A DNA stretch of 64,000 nt from Candidatus Villigracilis affinis (GTDB taxonomy: Bacteria; Chloroflexota; Anaerolineae; Anaerolineales; Villigracilaceae): NCBI GenBank assembly GCA_016718275.1, contig JADKEA010000012.1, positions 24,164 through 88,163 of the forward strand, written 5' to 3'. Both the position numbers and the translations under genes were made by a program. The notes beneath the pieces were generated by a model that had not been told where the DNA came from, ran no database searches, and worked only from the letters and a program-made list of their open reading frames with translations. Below are positions 20,454 through 29,711 of this stretch, in pieces; within the stretch, counting starts at the first letter, position 1; each line of letters begins with the position of its first letter.

Positions 20454-22859
20454 CTATGGGGTTGCGATGATTTCACCGCGTTCCACATCCACACGCATGG
20501 TGTCGCCATCGGTGGTCACGGTAATCCACCCGTTGCGGTCTGTCCGCAGCAGGGAGTAGCCGTCCAGGGCTTCCAACACTTCTTGCGAGGGCAGTCCGTC
20601 CGGGTCGCCTGCGGAAACGCTCAGCACCACCAATTGCGGCTTAAGGGTCTCGATGAGCCCAGGCGGGTTGGAGGGCGCATACCCGGAATCGGCCAGCAGC
20701 AGCACATCCACTTTTGTTTCGAGTGCATCGCCAAAGTTGATCGTACCCGTATTATCTTCCCCTGCGCCAATGGGAAGCAGGGCGCGGAAGTTCTTATATT
20801 CGATGAGGATCACGCTTCCCTTCGGACCTGCGGCCTGGATCTCGATAAATGCGCCGCCACCCAGCTCAAGCCTTTGTCCTGATTCCGCACGGGTGATGGG
20901 AATCTCGTGATCCGCGAAGAATTTATCCAACTCCTGGGCGGCGAATGAAGCCTGCATATTGCCGCTCCACAAAACATTATCGGGCGGATATCTTTCCATG
21001 ATGCGCGGCAATGCCTTGATCTGATTCTCCTGTGTGGATGCGATGACAAGCCAGTCGAGTTTGCGCGAGAAGAACGGCAAACGCCTGCCAAGTTCATCTG
21101 AAAGTTCGGAGACACTTGCTCCACCGTTGATGAGCACGTTCCTGCCTTCGGGTGTTTGGATCAGCACGGCATCCGCAGAGCCGACTTCCAGGAAGGTGAT
21201 GTGGAATTCTCCATCGCCTGCGGTTTCGGCGGAGCGCCAAAAGACAAGTGTGCAGGAGAATAACAGCATGATAATGCCTGTCAGGATGAAGGAACGAAGC
21301 ACCTCTCTGCGGGTGCTGAACCACTCTTTAATGGCCGACCAGCCAAAGGTCACAGCGAGAAGCGCAAAATAAAAAGAGGTGACCAGCCAGATGGACGAGT
21401 CTCCAAGATAAATGGATGCATGCGGGACCTTGTCGAACCATTCCACCATGCGGATGGTATATGTGGAGAAGGGCCATGCGATCCACGCGAGCAACTGGCC
21501 GAGCGGGTAAATGATGAGGCTGACGAAAACAGCCAGCCCGCTACCGACCATCACTGCGGGCTGTACAGGCAGGATGAAGGGATTCGCGATGAACGAGATA
21601 AGGGAGATGCGTTTAAAGTGATAAGCCATGATTGGAATGGTGGTTAGTTGTGCGGCAAAGGTCAGCACGAAGTAGTCGTTGATGAGGCGGGTGAGCATGC
21701 TTGTGTCGCTTTTTGAGAATTTTGAAATGATGTTGCTGGTGAAATTCGAAAATGGTTCTGCGTAAAGGATGAGTCCCAGTGTGGCGAAGAATGAAAGTTG
21801 AAAGCCCACATCCCAAAGCACAAGCGGGTTGAAGAAAGCCATGAAGAATGCAACAGCCGCCAATGCGTTCAACCCCGTGTTGCGCCTGCCAAGTTGCCGT
21901 GCTGCCAGTGAAATGGTTCCCATGAGCGTGGCGCGTATCACGGCGGCGTCTGCGCCGACAAGGAAGGCGTAGAAAGAGATCCCGATGATTGCAGCCACCG
22001 CGCCAAGCCTTTCACCGAGAATGGGCTTGAAAAGAAAGAAGAACATTCCCGCGATGATGGCAATATTGAATCCGGAGATGGCAATGATGTGTGCGGTGCC
22101 GGTGTTCTTGAATGCATCCTGCAATTCACGGGTCAGGCCGGTGTCTACGCCGAAGAGGATTCCTGCCAGCAGGGAGGCCTCGGGGTCGTGATAGAGGCGG
22201 TAGGTGTTATTAAGCAAGGCCTGTTTAAGTTTGTAGATTTCGGTAAAGAATAGATTCTTCGTTTTCCAGGGCAGGCGGGTGACTTCCGCGACAGGCATGT
22301 AGGAATAAATGTACTGGCGGGCAAGATATTCACGATAGGAAAAATCGTCATCTTCGGGAGGGGTTTTTAGCCTGCCGCGCACACGGATGAGTTCACTGTA
22401 TTCATAGGTCTGGTTGGCGGGTACGCGTACCAGCAACTCGCCCCCTGTCGGCAGGTCGCCGCTGCCTGAATCCACGGCTTCCACTTTGAGATGCAGATTT
22501 GTGTAGGTGTCGCGGTAATCCGGCGGCTCCACCAGCCTGCCTGTGACCAGTATTTCATATTCGCGGTCGTTGTAAAAAGCGACTTGGGATGCGTCAATGC
22601 TGGGTTGGCGGAATTGATACCAGACTGCCCCAAAGAAGAAAAAGAATGTGTAGACTATATGAATGAATTCTATCGAACGATACGATCTTAATGCTGTCTT
22701 GGAGGAAAACCGCGTAGGGAGAAAGAGGCTGGCTGTGAGTATGATGGCAATCCCCGCCCCGCCCCATATGATCAAGCTAAAGGAGAACAGGCTCGAAACA
22801 AGGATGCCTGTAATAAAGTTAAGTGAAATCCACAGCAAGGGCATGCTGGAATTGTACAT
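20454..22859 (-). CDS. comEC: ComEC/Rec2 DNA-uptake channel with degenerate MBL domain
   Basis: An 801 aa polytopic protein. N-terminal helices and an OB-like domain (EILVTGRLVEPPDY) precede the Competence channel domain, marked by LLAGILFGVDTGLTRELQDAF and NTGTAHIIAISGFNIAII. ComEC carries single-stranded DNA across the inner membrane in natural transformation. The C-terminal metallo-beta-lactamase-like domain is recognisable (FHITFLEVGSADAVLIQTPEGRNVLINGG) but its metal ligands are gone: the usual SHPDADH is replaced by ASTQENQ at about residues 607-613, LiDGG is LINGG, and the later HHG is DSG. The start at 22859 is uncertain, as no clear ribosome site is seen and an ATG 15 nt further in is possible. 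Confidence 0.85.
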   Translation of the reverse strand: MYNSSMPLLWISLNFITGILVSSLFSFSLIIWGGAGIAIILTASLFLPTRFSSKTALRSYRSIEFIHIVYTFFFFFGAVWYQFRQPSIDASQVAFYNDREYEILVTGRLVEPPDYRDTYTNLHLKVEAVDSGSGDLPTGGELLVRVPANQTYEYSELIRVRGRLKTPPEDDDFSYREYLARQYIYSYMPVAEVTRLPWKTKNLFFTEIYKLKQALLNNTYRLYHDPEASLLAGILFGVDTGLTRELQDAFKNTGTAHIIAISGFNIAIIAGMFFFLFKPILGERLGAVAAIIGISFYAFLVGADAAVIRATLMGTISLAARQLGRRNTGLNALAAVAFFMAFFNPLVLWDVGFQLSFFATLGLILYAEPFSNFTSNIISKFSKSDTSMLTRLINDYFVLTFAAQLTTIPIMAYHFKRISLISFIANPFILPVQPAVMVGSGLAVFVSLIIYPLGQLLAWIAWPFSTYTIRMVEWFDKVPHASIYLGDSSIWLVTSFYFALLAVTFGWSAIKEWFSTRREVLRSFILTGIIMLLFSCTLVFWRSAETAGDGEFHITFLEVGSADAVLIQTPEGRNVLINGGASVSELSDELGRRLPFFSRKLDWLVIASTQENQIKALPRIMERYPPDNVLWSGNMQASFAAQELDKFFADHEIPITRAESGQRLELGGGAFIEIQAAGPKGSVILIEYKNFRALLPIGAGEDNTGTINFGDALETKVDVLLLADSGYAPSNPPGLIETLKPQLVVLSVSAGDPDGLPSQEVLEALDGYSLLRTDRNGWITVTTDGDTMRVDVERGEIIATP

Positions 22860-22949
22860 TAGATTTTTGGATTAAGAGATTGGGATGTGGTTTGTAACCA
22901 CAGATAAACATGGGGAAAAGGATCTTTCCCCTGAAATATGAATGGAGTG

Positions 22950-23022
22950 TGGGCCCGGCAGGATTCGAACCTGCGACCAAGCGATTATGAGTCGCCTGCG
23001 CTAACCGCTGCGCCACGGGCCC
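22950..23022 (-). tRNA. tRNA-Met (CAT)
   Basis: On the minus strand the 73-nt sequence folds as a full cloverleaf: acceptor GGGCCCG/CGGGCCC, D arm GCGC...GCGC, anticodon stem GGCGA/TCGCT with loop CTCATAA (anticodon CAT), T arm GCAGG TTCGAAT CCTGC, discriminator A. CCA is not encoded. The first acceptor pair is G-C, unlike the usual mismatch of initiator tRNA, so it is probably the elongator; a tRNA-Ile2 with modified C34 cannot be excluded. Confidence 0.9.
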
Positions 23023-23028
23023 GTTAAA

Positions 23029-23091
23029 GTGTCAGGTGCTCCAGTGTCAAGTGTCACGCATTTGACACCTGAAACGTGACACTGAAGCACC
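23029..23091. repeat. Inverted repeat between two tRNA genes
   Basis: Arms ggtgctccagtgtca (23035-23049) and tgacactgaagcacc (23077-23091) pair with one mismatch; between them lie further copies of gtgtca and tgacac. It fills the whole spacer between tRNA-Met and tRNA-Gly. It may be a dispersed palindromic element or a processing hairpin in a joint tRNA transcript. Confidence 0.6.
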
Positions 23092-23100
23092 GACAAAAAG

Positions 23101-23172
23101 AGCGGGAGATGGGATTCGAACCCACGAATATCAGCTTGGAAGGCTGATGCCTTACCACTTGGCGACTCCCGC
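23101..23172 (-). tRNA. tRNA-Gly (TCC)
   Basis: The minus strand gives a 72-nt cloverleaf: acceptor GCGGGAG/CTCCCGC, anticodon stem TCAGC/GCTGA with loop CTTCCAA (anticodon TCC), T arm GTGGG TTCGAAT CCCAT, discriminator T. It lies just upstream of tRNA-Met on the same strand, so the two are likely co-transcribed. Confidence 0.9.
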
Positions 23173-23286
23173 ATGCGAGCGTGATTTTACTTTGAGGTGG
23201 GAAGTCAGTCAAGCCACTTGACGACTGCCATCTTTCCCCGTAAGATAAGCCCCGAAATAGAACATTCATTCACAACAAAAGATCAT

Positions 23287-23346
23287 TAACCGCAAAAAGC
23301 GCGAAGAACGCAGTCTTTCCTTCCCATTTTTCTGCGGCTAAAAAAG
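23287..23346. repeat. Degenerate palindromic repeat before gyrA
   Basis: Between tRNA-Gly and gyrA lies aaccgcaaaaagcgcgaaga, then tttttctgcggctaa: CCGCA-AAAA pairs with TTTT-TGCGG. Base content and layout resemble the other intergenic palindromes at 27282, 37116, 40204 and 46731. Otherwise the 180 nt between tRNA and gyrA show nothing I can assign. Confidence 0.4.
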
Positions 23347-23354
23347 GATTTGAT

Positions 23355-25953
23355 ATGGAACTCGGTATTGTCAGAAAAATAGATATTGATACTGAAATGC
23401 AGCAATCGTATCTCGATTATGCGATGAGCGTGATTGTGGCCCGCGCGCTGCCCGATGCGCGTGACGGACTCAAGCCCGTGCAGCGCCGTATTCTGTATGC
23501 GATGTACGACATGGGTATCCGTGCTGATACGGCCTACAAGAAATCCGCCCGTATCGTCGGTGAAGTGCTTGGTAAATATCATCCGCACGGTGATTCTGCG
23601 GTGTACGAAGCCATGGCACGCATGGCGCAGGATTTTTCCATGCGTACGTTGCTTGTGGATGGTCAGGGTAACTTCGGCTCCGTGGATGGTGATCCGCCTG
23701 CGGCGATGCGTTATACCGAGGCGCGCCTTACCTCTGCCGCGCTTGATATTCTTTTTGATCTCAATAAAGATACGGTTGATTTCATCCCGAACTTCGACGA
23801 CACGCTCGAAGAGCCGCATGTGCTGCCTGCCGCAATTCCGAATCTTTTGGTGAACGGCGCAACGGGTATTGCGGTGGGTATGGCCACGTCCATTCCGCCG
23901 CACAACCTCAGCGAGATCGTGGATGCGATCATATATATGATCGAACGCTGGGAAAAACTTGATGACATCGATGTTGAGCAGTTGATGGAATTCGTACAGG
24001 GTCCCGATTTCCCCACGGGCGGCATCATCATTCAGGAAAAAGGTGAAGAGGATATTCGAATCTGCGTATGGCTCGGGGCGCGGACGAATCACGGTGCAGG
24101 CCAAGGCGCACATCGAAGAGATGGAACGCAGCAAGAGCCGCATCATCGTCACCGAACTGCCGTACATGGTCAACAAGTCCAGCTTGATCGAGCGCATTGC
24201 CGAATTGGCGCGCGATGGTCATCTCGAAGGTCTTTCCGATCTGCGCGACGAATCGGATCGACAAGGCATGCGCATCGTCCTTGAAATGACGAAGAACGCC
24301 GAGCCCGAAGCTGTGCTGCGCGAATTGTACAAGCGCACTCCGATGCAGACCACTTTCAGCATCAACCTGCTTGCGCTGGTTGACGGCGAACCGCGCACTC
24401 TCACTCTCAAACAGGCGCTCCGTGTTTATGTCGAGCACCGAATCACAGTCATAAAAAGACGCGCTGAATTTGACCTGGAAAAAGCCAAAGCCCGCGCGCA
24501 TATCCTCGAAGGATATTTAATCGCATTAAAGAATCTAGACGAATTAATTGGGATTATCCGCAACGCACCAGACGTTGAAACTGCCCGCCAAAAACTGATG
24601 AAGCGCTACAAGCTGACAGAGTTACAGGCCAACGCCATCCTCGATATGCAACTGCGCCGCCTGGCCGCGCTTGAACGCAAGAAGATCGAAACCGAATACA
24701 AGGAAGTGACTGGCGTCATCAAGGAATTGACCACGCTGTTAAAGTCGCCGAAATTGATGCGTGGTGTGGTGGCCGATGAATTGCTGAAAGTGAAAGCCGC
24801 ATATGGTGATCGCCGTCGTACACAGATCGTCAGCTTGAAGAAGGGCAAGTCTGCGAAGATGCTCACCGCCACCGACCTGATGCCCGATCAAACGGTTTGG
24901 GTCGGCGTCACTGCGGATGGGATCATCGCACGCACGCATGACGACAAGCAGCCAAAACACTCGGGCAACGATGCGCCGCGCTGGCTGGTGAAAGCCTCAA
25001 CAACAGATACGCTTTACCTCGTGGCTGAAAATGGAAAGGCCGCGGCAATCGCTTTGCATGTCATTCCGGAATCTGAAAAATTGAGCGACGGTGTGCCGTA
25101 TCAAAAAGCTGCGCCGCTGGGCGAGGACGATGTGCTTTCCGCCATGTTTGCCCTGCCTGCGCGTAAATCCGAATTTCCCGAAGAGACCTGCGTCATTTCC
25201 ATTACGCGCTTCGGCATGATCAAGAAGAGTCTTGTGACTGAATTGCCCGGACCGTCGTCGCAGTCGTTTGTTCTTGCAAGGGTCAATGAAGGCGATGGTC
25301 TTGGCTGGGTCGGTTTGACCGATGGAAAGAAAAAGGATATTTTGCTGGTCACATCCAGCGGTATGGCGATCCGCTTCAAGGAAGATGACGTGCGCCCGAT
25401 GGGACTCGTCGCTGCGGGTGTGAACGGAATCAAACTGGATGACAACGATGAAGTGGTCGGCGCGGAAATTCTGCCTGCTGAAGGGGAGATCTTCCTGCTG
25501 GCGAGCGACGGTAAAGCCAAACGCGTGGACCAGAAAGACTTCCCGTCACAAGGCCGCTATGGCAAGGGCGTCCGCGCCTGGGATTTGCCGAAGAAGATCA
25601 CGCTCGTCGGCGCGGTCAGCGGCAAACCGAATCACATGGCAACCATTGTCCTCGCGAAAGGCGCACCCAAATCCGCGCGGCTGGATACGGCTGCCGTGAG
25701 AAAACGCGCCTCCAGCAGGGGTGATGTCATCGTCGAAATGAAGAAGGACGAGGTCATTACTGGACTGTCCGTAGCATGGACGGTGGAACGCTATGTGAAG
25801 CTGGCAAAGGCAGTAGCTGAGGAAGAAAAAAGTAAGAAGAAAGAGGAACAGAAGTCTACGGTGAAAAAGGCAGCTCCAGCAAAGAAGGCGGCTGTAAAAG
25901 CAAAAGCCAAGCCTGCAACATCGTCCTCGAAGGGGAAGAAAAAGAAGAAGTAG
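23355..25953 (+). CDS. gyrA: DNA gyrase subunit A (one frameshift, Lys-rich tail)
   Basis: GyrA cuts and rejoins DNA in the A2B2 gyrase. Repaired length is 865 aa. The N-terminal half has the quinolone-pocket region KYHPHGDSAVYEAMARMAQDF, the active Tyr120 in AAMRYTEARL and the GNFGSVDGD motif; the C-terminal half has beta-pinwheel repeats and a GyrA-box-like QGRYGKG. The last 55 or so residues are almost only Lys, Ala, Glu, Pro and Ser, ending in GKKKKK, which is unusual and histone-H1-like. The frame breaks at about 24057: removing one C from gatattcgaa restores EEDI-ESAYGSGRGRI, a normal GyrA sequence. Open frames seen separately are 23355-24284 and 24043-25953. Since GyrA is essential, the break is almost surely a sequence error. 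ParC cannot be fully excluded; no gyrB or parE is nearby. Confidence 0.88.
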
Positions 25954-25980
25954 ATTGAAGAGAATTTTTATCGTGCGCGA

Positions 25981-26027
25981 TTTGAAACATAAAAGCCGCT
26001 CCTAGAGAGCGGCTTTTATGTTTCAAA
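25981..26027. terminator. Long perfect palindrome, gyrA terminator
   Basis: Two perfect 21-nt arms (beginning tttgaaacataaaagccgct and its complement) surround a 5-nt loop (ctaga). The GC-rich inner stem followed by tttta fits an intrinsic terminator 28 nt after the gyrA stop; the outer AT-rich arms are longer than a terminator needs. Confidence 0.85.
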
Positions 26028-26131
26028 CACAGAATTTATTTTATCCCTAAACATGGCGATATAATCCCGACATCAAGCCTGAATAACGTGCTGTCATAAG
26101 ATGAGCATGAGAGAGGCGGAGTGATATATCT

Positions 26132-26521
26132 ATGGAATACATTGTCCAATATAGGGAAGATCAGAACATTGTTGCAGCGACAGCCAAAGGAGAGTGGGAT
26201 CCGAGGGTGGATAATGACATGGTTCGTGAGGTCATGGAGATTGTTGATGCCTCTGGCGGCGCGAAAGTACTGTTGGATATTCGGGAACTCCGTTTTGATA
26301 TTTCCATCGTTCGTGCCTTGGAGCGCGCTTTGGAAGTGAGGGAATACCGCCAGGGATTTAAGACTGTTAGCAGAAAGACTGCGATCGTGTACTCGTCGGT
26401 GAATGAAAAGGTTGATGAGAGTGTTATATTCTTTGAGACTGTGTCTAGGAATCGCGGACTTCCCTTTCTGACTTTTACGGATATGGACAAGGCGATGGCA
26501 TGGCTGCTGGAGGATAAATGA
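26132..26521 (+). CDS. SpoIIAA/STAS-like protein
   Basis: A 129 aa soluble protein of alternating strands and helices: IVQYREDQNIVAATAKGEWD, AKVLLDIRELRFDISIVRA, KTAIVYSS, GLPFLTFTDMDKAMAWL. This layout, with a central LLDIREL strand and a final DMDKAMAWL helix, is like the STAS/SpoIIAA-like single-domain proteins that often sit in bacterial signalling or membrane-associated roles. No phosphorylatable Ser motif is clear. It stands alone between gyrA and convergent genes. Confidence 0.55.
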   Translation: MEYIVQYREDQNIVAATAKGEWDPRVDNDMVREVMEIVDASGGAKVLLDIRELRFDISIVRALERALEVREYRQGFKTVSRKTAIVYSSVNEKVDESVIFFETVSRNRGLPFLTFTDMDKAMAWLLEDK

Positions 26522-26546
26522 GTCGCTCATTTCAGAGCGGCTTTTG
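26522..26546 (+). terminator. Intrinsic terminator after STAS-like gene
   Basis: Stem gtcgctc/gagcggc (one G-T pair) with a 6-nt loop, followed by ttttgtttt, directly at the stop codon of the 129 aa gene. Confidence 0.7.
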
Positions 26547-26578
26547 TTTTGGTCTGCGCTTGTTTAATCGTTGATCCG

Positions 26579-27247
26579 TCAACGCACTTCGTACGGCACG
26601 CCTTCCAACCGAAACGCTTTTCCGTTCACTTCCACATCCACTTTGACGGGGAGCATCCGCGCAGGGACGCCTGTGTTGGGATACCAAATGCGCTCTTCAA
26701 CAGGGAGAATGAACAGCCCGTCTTCGTCGCCAATGGGGGTGAAAGTATCGTTGGGATCCTGCTTGTAAACTGAGACACCCAGCTTTGCGCATAATTCCTT
26801 TGCGAAGGCGATGACATCCTTTGAGGCCAGCCCAATTTCGCTGACTTGCAGGATCTGTCCGCTGTTGAATGGGGAGTTGACACTGTTCTTCTGGTCGTGC
26901 CGCGCGATGAATTCGAGGATATTTCCTGCGGCGTCTTTGAAATACAGGGACGTTGCATTCCATGACTGGCTTTTGAATTCATCGTTTCCCTTGTCATCCT
27001 TCAAAAGCGGAATCCTGGAAGACAACCAGGCCTTTGCGTACGGAAATTGATTTTCAGGAATGTTGAAGCAGAAATGATATTCGCCTGTCCAGCCTGATGA
27101 GGCTTGGTGGAAGATCAAGTCCGTTTTGCCTGCTTTCACGAGCAGGGAATCACCTTCGAGGTGGACAGGCAGTTCCAAAACATTGGCATAGTAATCACGC
27201 TGGGCGATCAGGTCAAGAGTGGAGAGCTCAAGTCTATTGATAAGCAT
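26579..27247 (-). CDS. VOC-superfamily (glyoxalase/dioxygenase-like) protein
   Basis: A 222 aa protein. MLINRLELSTLDLIAQRDYYANVL is the usual VOC start, followed by GKTDLIFHQA, EYHFCFNIPE, SLYFKDAAGNILEFIARHD (typical end of a VOC module with the metal-ligand Glu in LEFI) and a second half with EIGLASKDVIAFAKEL, which begins a second VOC-like module. The fold family holds glyoxalases, extradiol dioxygenases and antibiotic-binding proteins, so the reaction is open. The start at 27247 is preferred over upstream codons (from 27316) because the conserved strand begins there and a ribosome-like aagga lies upstream. Confidence 0.7.
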   Translation of the reverse strand: MLINRLELSTLDLIAQRDYYANVLELPVHLEGDSLLVKAGKTDLIFHQASSGWTGEYHFCFNIPENQFPYAKAWLSSRIPLLKDDKGNDEFKSQSWNATSLYFKDAAGNILEFIARHDQKNSVNSPFNSGQILQVSEIGLASKDVIAFAKELCAKLGVSVYKQDPNDTFTPIGDEDGLFILPVEERIWYPNTGVPARMLPVKVDVEVNGKAFRLEGVPYEVR

Positions 27248-27281
27248 GGAAATAGTCCTTGTTAAAATGGTGGGAATAAAG

Positions 27282-27350
27282 CGGAACCACGAAGTCGCCA
27301 AGGCACAAAGACTCAAAGGATTCTAGGTGGCTTCGTTCCTTTGTATTTAC
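27282..27350. repeat. Dispersed palindromic repeat (accacgaag family)
   Basis: The spacer between the VOC and HD genes holds aaccacgaagtcgccaaggc ... ggtggcttcgttcctttgt, an imperfect inverted repeat. It shares the accacgaag / cttcgt / cctttgtg vocabulary of the elements at 37116-37177, 40204-40258 and 46731-46796. Confidence 0.55.
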
Positions 27351-27356
27351 GACTAT

Positions 27357-27926
27357 CTACTGCTGGATATTTCCGACCAGCCCCAATTCGGGTGCGATTT
27401 TGCGCATGGCAACGATGACATTGCCCACGTGCTCCCAAATATCAATGCCGAATTCTTTGGCGGCGTGTTCCATTTCGGAGCGGTCGGTGCCTGCGGCGAA
27501 GGCTTTGTCTTTCCACTTCTTTTTGACGGAACCCGCTTCAAGATCATATAGCGAACGGGACGGACGCACCAGCGCAACGGCGGTGATGAGTCCCGTCACT
27601 TCGTCACAGGCGCAAATGGCTTTGCGGCGTATCGTGTCACGCGGAAGGTTCAAGTGGTCGGCATGGCTGAGGATATCTTGAATGATCTCCTCGCTGACGC
27701 CGCGTTCGCGCAGTATGGGCGCACCATCCTGCGGGTGCTGATCCAGCGTGGGGTGGATTTCCCAATCAAAGTCGTGCAGCAGACCGATTAATCCCCATGT
27801 CTCCACATCCTCGCCGAATTTTTCAGCGTAGAAACGCATGGCGGCTTCCACTGAAAGCATATGGCGCACAAGGCCTTCGTTTTTTACAAATTCACGTACA
27901 AGAGCAAGGGCTTCATCACGGGTCAT
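27357..27926 (-). CDS. HD-domain phosphohydrolase
   Basis: A 189 aa cytosolic protein with an HD domain: RHMLSVEAAMRFYAEKF (first His), GLIGLLHDFDWEIHP (the HD pair), and DILSHADHLNLP (later His/Asp). HD proteins of this short type hydrolyse phosphate esters or nucleotides with a divalent metal; the substrate is unknown. The start at 27926 (MTRDEALALV) is chosen for the ggagaatccc upstream; a longer frame to 28022 overlaps the next gene and is not conserved-looking. Co-directional with the SanA-like gene 67 nt upstream. Confidence 0.75.
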   Translation of the reverse strand: MTRDEALALVREFVKNEGLVRHMLSVEAAMRFYAEKFGEDVETWGLIGLLHDFDWEIHPTLDQHPQDGAPILRERGVSEEIIQDILSHADHLNLPRDTIRRKAICACDEVTGLITAVALVRPSRSLYDLEAGSVKKKWKDKAFAAGTDRSEMEHAAKEFGIDIWEHVGNVIVAMRKIAPELGLVGNIQQ

Positions 27927-27993
27927 TTGGGATTCTCCATTTTTAAGATCGTTGCATCGCCTTTCGACTTTGCGAGAATGATGCAATGCCGAC

Positions 27994-28644
27994 TTATTCA
28001 AATATCGGTTCAGGTTTGCCAAGCACGGGCAACGGTTGGGTCACATACACTTCCCAGGCAGCCTGCGGAGTGGCGAACACTTCGCGGAAATTCCAGTATA
28101 AACGGGAGACCTTTCGGAAATACCTGTTGTTCGCCTCCACGCCAGTGGATTCAACGCCGAGCCAATTACACAGGAACAAAGCGCGCGGCATATGAAAACT
28201 TTGCGTCACAAGGATGGCGGATTGCACCTGAAATATTTCCTTGGCACGATAACAGGTGTCATACGTGCGGCGGCCAGCATAATCCAAAACGATGTCTTCG
28301 TTGGGGACGCCGCGTTCAAGCGCGTATTGACGCATGGCTTCAGGCTCGTTGTATTCCACGAAGCGATTATCTCCGCTCATCAATAGCTTGTCCACTTTGC
28401 CTTGCTGATAAAGCTGCACGGCTGTATTTACTCTATCACTTAACACCGGACCCGCCGACCCGTCACGCAGCAGGCCTGCGCCAAAAACAATCGCCGCACG
28501 TTCAGCAGGGACATTGTCCACGGTGAACGTGCGCGGGGCGGCAAAAAGCTCAACGACCAACTTGGTGAAAGACAAAACAACCAGCGTCAGCATACCAATG
28601 ACAAGCGCAATGCGCCATAAAAATTTTATGATTCTTTTGAACAT
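27994..28644 (-). CDS. SanA/YdcF-like DUF218 envelope protein
   Basis: A 216 aa protein with one N-terminal membrane helix (residues 8-30) and a DUF218 domain outside: AAIVFGAGLLRDGSAGPVLSD, GKVDKLLMSGDN, YNEPEAMRQYALERGVPNEDI, DYAGRRTYDTCYRAKEIF and QSFHMPRALFL. These match the SanA branch of the family (vancomycin-sensitivity protein of enteric bacteria), thought to act in envelope integrity. It lies between the PhnD-like and HD genes in the same direction, without overlap. Confidence 0.8.
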   Translation of the reverse strand: MFKRIIKFLWRIALVIGMLTLVVLSFTKLVVELFAAPRTFTVDNVPAERAAIVFGAGLLRDGSAGPVLSDRVNTAVQLYQQGKVDKLLMSGDNRFVEYNEPEAMRQYALERGVPNEDIVLDYAGRRTYDTCYRAKEIFQVQSAILVTQSFHMPRALFLCNWLGVESTGVEANNRYFRKVSRLYWNFREVFATPQAAWEVYVTQPLPVLGKPEPIFE

Positions 28645-28666
28645 GGGAAGGGTGTGGAGGAGAATC

Positions 28667-29674
28667 TTATTTGACCAGCTCTGTGAGGTCCAGCCCCGAA
28701 GCCTTCACGTATAGCGCGAAATCAGTGTAGAGCGCATCTTCGGCGATCTGTAATTCGTCGATGCCGTACACGGTTTGCATCGCAGATTTCCCCTCGGGTG
28801 TGAGCATCAGGTCGACAAACGCTCTCTGGATCACGCGGCGCATTTCGAGCGGCAGCGAATTTGAGATCGAGATCACTTCATAGGGGATCACATTCGGCAC
28901 ACGCCAGATGACGACAACCCTATCCAATACATCGGCATAATCATATTCGAGTGCGGGCAATTCGCGCGCGTCAATGTAGGTTGCGCCGAAATCGCAGATG
29001 TCATCGGCATAGACGGCACGCACCACGCTCGGTTGACTCTCGATGAAAGCCCCGTCTCTTATCTGGACCTGGGCCTGCTTCAGCACTCCGAACGGCACCA
29101 CATACCCTGACGGTGAAACGGTTCCGCTCCAGCACGCCTTCTTCCCCTCGAATTGTTTCAGGGCGGTGGCGGCTTCGGCTGTGTTTTCCTTGCGATCCAT
29201 ATCGTAATAGGAAGTGAAATCCTTTTCACGATTGGCGATAAATTGCGCACCGTAAAATATCTCACCCGAATGCACGCTGGACATGATGGCAGTGACAGAG
29301 TCGTTCTCACGGGAAAGTAGATAGGAAAACGCTGAAAGTGATGCGATATGGGCATTCCCTTTTGCGAGGGATTCAACGAGGGCGTTCTCGGTCGGCGGGA
29401 TGACGGTGACGATGCGGTAACCTGTCCGTGCTTCGATGTAAGCCGCAATCACCGTGCCAGCGTCGACCATTTGGGTGGTGGGGTGTGCGGAAACGCCCAA
29501 AGCGAGGATCAATGGATTTTTATCAGTACCAGGCTCGGGCGTGGCTTGAGGCGTCGCTGTCGGAGCAGATTCCTGCGTGGGGGTCATAGTCGGCGTGGCA
29601 TTTCCCAGAGTCACATTAATGGGAGATACACATCCGAGAATGGCGAGGGTAAGGGTGAGTAGAAGTTTTTTCAT
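28667..29674 (-). CDS. PhnD-like substrate-binding lipoprotein
   Basis: A lipoprotein of 335 aa: MKKLLLTLTLAILGC gives the lipobox, followed by a Thr/Pro-rich linker of about 40 residues and a periplasmic binding fold of the PhnD (phosphate/phosphite/phosphonate) type: NPLILALGVSAHPT, EARTGYRIVTVIPPTENALVESLAKGNAHIASLSAFSYL, GKKACWSGTVSPSGYVVPFG, ICDFGATYIDAR. The ligand is not sure; no ABC permease or ATPase gene is beside it, so it is an orphan. The start at 29674 gives a proper signal peptide; an ATG at 29701 would add nine residues. Confidence 0.75.
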   Translation of the reverse strand: MKKLLLTLTLAILGCVSPINVTLGNATPTMTPTQESAPTATPQATPEPGTDKNPLILALGVSAHPTTQMVDAGTVIAAYIEARTGYRIVTVIPPTENALVESLAKGNAHIASLSAFSYLLSRENDSVTAIMSSVHSGEIFYGAQFIANREKDFTSYYDMDRKENTAEAATALKQFEGKKACWSGTVSPSGYVVPFGVLKQAQVQIRDGAFIESQPSVVRAVYADDICDFGATYIDARELPALEYDYADVLDRVVVIWRVPNVIPYEVISISNSLPLEMRRVIQRAFVDLMLTPEGKSAMQTVYGIDELQIAEDALYTDFALYVKASGLDLTELVK

Positions 29675-29711
29675 TTTACAAAATTGTACACGCATAATCA
29701 TGCGATGTTGC

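Noticed and set aside
23286..24197. A 303-codon minus-strand frame opposite gyrA
   Set aside because: gyrA is unmistakable on the plus strand; the antisense product has no motif.
27861..28526. A 221-codon plus-strand frame opposite the HD and SanA-like genes
   Set aside because: It runs across two good minus-strand genes and shows no domain.
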